NCBI GenBank assembly: GCA_003457065.1
Contig: DMJQ01000103.1
Location: 1,848-8,868, forward strand
Direction: 5' to 3'
DNA from: Clostridiales bacterium
GTDB lineage: Bacteria; Bacillota; Clostridia; Tissierellales; Sedimentibacteraceae
Length of the DNA stretch: 7,021 nucleotides
Each line of letters opens with the position of its first letter. Positions within the stretch are counted from its first letter, which is position 1. Below, piece after piece: positions 5,335 to 7,021 of the stretch. Below the pieces are notes generated by a model. It was not told where the DNA came from. It saw only the letters and a program-made list of their open reading frames with translations, and did no database searches. The translations under genes were made by a program, and so were the position numbers.

Positions 5335-6441
5335 TTAAATTGTAATAAGTTCGTATTCTTTTCTGCCGAGATTCAGCTTAACCGCATGGCTGATTGCCGA
5401 TTTCCAATCTGTCTCAGGACTTACATCCGTAAAATGATCATGGTGCTCATGTCCGTTTTTGTCAAGAATGCTTCCCTTTACAGCAGGCTGACGATTAACG
5501 GCATTCGCACATGCTACATCCAAAGCCACCGGATCAAATGAAGCAAACATCCCCACATCCGGAACAATTGGAATATCATTCTCACTGTGACAGTCACAGT
5601 AAGGAGAAACATCTATCACCAGACTGATATGGAAATGCGGTCGGTTACGAAGAACTGCAGCCGAATATTCCGCGATTTTTTTGTTCAGGATATCATTAGA
5701 CTCATCCGATGCAGGTCTGACAGCATCAACAGGACAGACTCCGATGCATCTTCCGCATCCCACACATCTGCCGTGATCTATTGTTGCCTTTCTCTCTGCT
5801 AATGTTATTGCGCTATGTGCACAATTTTTGGCACAAGTTCCGCAGCCGATGCACCTTCTATGGGAAACATGAGGTTTGCCGCTGCTGTGCATCTCCATTT
5901 TTCCTGCTCGTGAACCGCAGCCCATGCCTATGTTTTTAAGCGCACCGCCGAATCCCGTCGACTCATGCCCTTTAAAGTGAGTCAGGGAAATAAATATATC
6001 CGCATCCATAATTGCACGGCCTATCTTTGCCTCTTTCACATATTCACCGCCATCTACGGGAACCAAGGCTTCATCGGTGCCTTTCAGTCCATCAGCTATG
6101 ATTACATGGCAGCCGGTTGAAAACGGGGAAAAGCCATTAACATAAGCTGACTCCAAATGATCCAGCGCATTTTTTCTCCCGCCCACATATAATGTGTTAC
6201 AATCAGTTAAAAACGGTTTACCGCCTGCTTCCCTCACAATATCCGCTACAGTCTTTGCATAGTTGGGACGCAGATAAGCCAGGTTTCCCGGCTCGCCAAA
6301 ATGAATTTTAATTGCCGTAAATTTTCTTTCAAAATCAATCTCGCCCATCCCCGCTGTCTTAATCAGACGGCTGAGTTTCTGCTGCAAGTTTTCCTTTGAT
6401 GTCGTATGCATATCCGTAAAATAAACCTTTGATTTTTCCAT
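5335..6441 (-). CDS. DUF362 protein with two [4Fe-4S] ferredoxin motifs
   Basis: DUF362 proteins with an inserted ferredoxin domain are common in anaerobes; their reaction is not established. From the ATG at 6441 the protein has 368 residues. DUF362 sequence (KVYFTDM, AIKIHFGEPGN, FLTDCNTLY, ISLTHFKGHESTGFGGALKN, GMGCGSRAGKMEMH) fills about 1-195. Two iron-sulfur motifs follow: Cys197, 200, 203, 207 and Cys226, 229, 232, 236, both CxxCxxCxxxC. The rest of DUF362 (VPDVGMFASFDPVALDVACA, about 293-312) runs to the end. No signal peptide or membrane segment is seen, so a cytosolic electron-transfer role is inferred. CDCH at 282-285 and HEHHDH at 331-336 could bind further metal. A frame-extending ATG at 6453 is rejected because GGAGG lies between it and the ATG at 6441. 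It lies upstream of the FMN lipoprotein in the same direction, 168 bases apart, with no clear terminator between. Confidence 0.88.
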   Translation of the reverse strand: MEKSKVYFTDMHTTSKENLQQKLSRLIKTAGMGEIDFERKFTAIKIHFGEPGNLAYLRPNYAKTVADIVREAGGKPFLTDCNTLYVGGRKNALDHLESAYVNGFSPFSTGCHVIIADGLKGTDEALVPVDGGEYVKEAKIGRAIMDADIFISLTHFKGHESTGFGGALKNIGMGCGSRAGKMEMHSSGKPHVSHRRCIGCGTCAKNCAHSAITLAERKATIDHGRCVGCGRCIGVCPVDAVRPASDESNDILNKKIAEYSAAVLRNRPHFHISLVIDVSPYCDCHSENDIPIVPDVGMFASFDPVALDVACANAVNRQPAVKGSILDKNGHEHHDHFTDVSPETDWKSAISHAVKLNLGRKEYELITI

Positions 6442-6446
6442 TAATG

Positions 6447-6451
6447 CCTCC
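6447..6451 (-). promoter_or_regulatory. Ribosome binding site that decides the DUF362 start
   Basis: On the minus strand the sequence reads ATGGAGGCATTAATG. GGAGG is 5 bases before the ATG at 6441. The upstream ATG at 6453 overlaps this GGAGG and has only a distant GGAAAA, so it is unlikely to be used. Confidence 0.8.
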
Positions 6452-6485
6452 ATGTAAGCAATATTTTTTCCTTATTAGCTACATA

Positions 6486-6544
6486 ATAGCAGAGTCCGCC
6501 CGCCAACGCAATCAAAGATTGCCGGCAAGCACGAACTCTGTTAT
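6486..6544 (-). other. Structured leader at the 5' end of the DUF362 mRNA
   Basis: CAGAGT/ACTCTG (6490-6495 with 6535-6540) closes an outer stem that extends imperfectly to 6486/6544. Inside is a perfect GCAATC-AAA-GATTGC hairpin (6508-6522) flanked by GCC/GGC (6502-6504 with 6524-6526). The GC-rich core stands out from the AT-rich surroundings. With the proposed promoter, the mRNA would start almost exactly at the base of this structure and leave about 45 bases before the start codon. It matches no riboswitch class I know. No T run follows on the minus strand, so it is not an evident terminator. Confidence 0.5.
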
Positions 6545-6548
6545 ATTC

Positions 6549-6557
6549 ATAATAACA
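6549..6557 (-). promoter_or_regulatory. Extended -10 promoter candidate for the DUF362 gene
   Basis: On the minus strand TGTTATTAT is a -10 hexamer TATTAT with a TGn extension. TTTTAA sits 17 bases upstream as a weak -35. The start point would be near 6542, at the foot of the leader hairpin. Confidence 0.5.
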
Positions 6558-6716
6558 TATTTACCACTGCATTAAAACTGTACAATTAGTATTTCAATAT
6601 ATAATAAATATAATATAATACATACTGCATATTAAATAAAGTTCATATGGATTTATCCGATTAATATACTTATGAATTCGTGTGAACAAGACGGCAAGCG
6701 GCTTGCACATATGATA

Positions 6717-6725
6717 TGGTACAAT
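6717..6725 (+). promoter_or_regulatory. Extended -10 promoter candidate, plus strand
   Basis: TGGTACAAT is an extended -10 with one change from TATAAT. No good -35 is present. It points toward the short frame at 6896 and would give a leader of about 165 bases. A second hexamer, TATAAT at 6812-6817, is closer but lacks both a -35 and a TG extension. Confidence 0.35.
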
Positions 6726-6845
6726 TGAAACGAAATTAAAACATTACCGGTTTAATCTTAGATTTATGTATTTATTGAATCAGTAAAGTAAGCAGAAATG
6801 CCATTTACACTTATAATAATGATAAAAACAAGGGCTGCCTAAAAT

Positions 6846-6864
6846 TTACCTACTATGTAAGTAA
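6846..6864. promoter_or_regulatory. Operator-like palindrome before the frame at 6896
   Basis: TTACCTAC-TAT-GTAAGTAA is an inverted repeat with 7 of 8 paired positions around a 3-base centre. The TTACTTAC/GTAAGTAA form resembles operators of HxlR-family (YodB-like) redox and electrophile regulators, which bind TACT-n7-AGTA-type sites. The gene it controls would be the one starting at 6896. No regulator gene is in the window, so the family assignment is inference. Confidence 0.4.
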
Positions 6865-6895
6865 GCATAACAATACTCAGCCAATAGGAGGAGAA

Positions 6896-7021
6896 ATGGA
6901 AACCACATATTCAGAAGGCAAAATAAAATTAAGAAACTACCTTGATTAGGAAGTGTAAAATGTTCCGTGCAAGTGGACAGACGCTGTTGCTCTAATAGAT
7001 TCACACGAACTTTTTTACTAC
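6896..7021 (+). pseudogene. Start of a broken gene or short leader peptide, cut by the window end
   Basis: A strong site (AGGAGGAG) stands 3 bases before the ATG at 6896, which opens METTYSEGKIKLRNYLD and meets TAG at 6947-6949. The same frame continues as EV, a TAA at 6956-6958, then NVPCKWTDAVALIDSHELF and on to the edge without further stops. The text after the stops looks protein-like, so this may be a gene with two nonsense codons. Alternatively, only the 17-residue peptide is made and acts as a leader, since a hairpin with a T run (6962-7016) follows it. I do not recognise either part. The good ribosome site and upstream operator-like palindrome suggest that something here is, or was, translated. 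Confidence 0.35.
6962..7016 (+). terminator. Possible terminator or attenuator after the short frame
   Basis: GTTCCGTG (6962-6969) pairs with CACGAAC (7004-7010) with one bulged C. An internal ACAG/CTGT hairpin (6977-6987) shortens the loop, and six T follow at 7011-7016. The stem is short and the loop large, so it is only a candidate. Confidence 0.3.

Overview
The window looks like chromosomal DNA from a low-GC Gram-positive anaerobe, most likely a clostridium-like Firmicute. The basis is the AT-rich intergenic DNA, strong GGAGG-type ribosome binding sites, a long-form hibernation factor, an HD-GYP phosphodiesterase, a membrane-anchored NodB-type deacetylase, a DUF523 protein, an FMN-binding lipoprotein and a ferredoxin-type DUF362 protein. 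I see no tRNA, rRNA, CRISPR array or intact mobile element. Genus cannot be fixed from these genes.

Layout. Positions 1-347 hold the C-terminal part of hpf, cut by the window edge and followed by two hairpin terminators (373-443 and 449-472). About 830 bases without a recognised protein gene follow. They contain a cluster of DnaA-box-like 9-mers (680-1048) dominated by two palindromic pairs, with AT-rich DNA beside it, which resembles a replication origin or a DnaA-titration site. An HD-GYP gene (1180-2319, +) follows with its own extended -10 promoter. It converges, across a shared hairpin, on a two-gene minus-strand operon: an unknown coiled-coil protein (3263-3916) and a polysaccharide deacetylase (2354-3247). 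After a 363-base gap comes a DUF523 gene (4280-4747, +), which converges on a small FMN-binding lipoprotein (4816-5166, -). Upstream of that is a DUF362 iron-sulfur protein (5335-6441, -) with a structured mRNA leader. The last 570 bases hold a near-palindromic operator-like site and a short, well-initiated reading frame broken by stops, running off the edge.

How the genes relate. The set is mostly a mix of housekeeping and accessory genes rather than one pathway. The deacetylase and the coiled-coil protein share an operon and may act together at the envelope. The lipoprotein and the DUF362 protein are neighbours in the same direction and both look redox-related, but each has its own promoter candidate. 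HD-GYP implies cyclic di-GMP turnover. I find no convincing new multi-gene system. The most interesting signal is the DnaA-box cluster in DNA with no dnaA gene in view. Two start sites (5166 and 6441) are moved inward from the longest reading frames because a GGAGG lies between the two possible starts.
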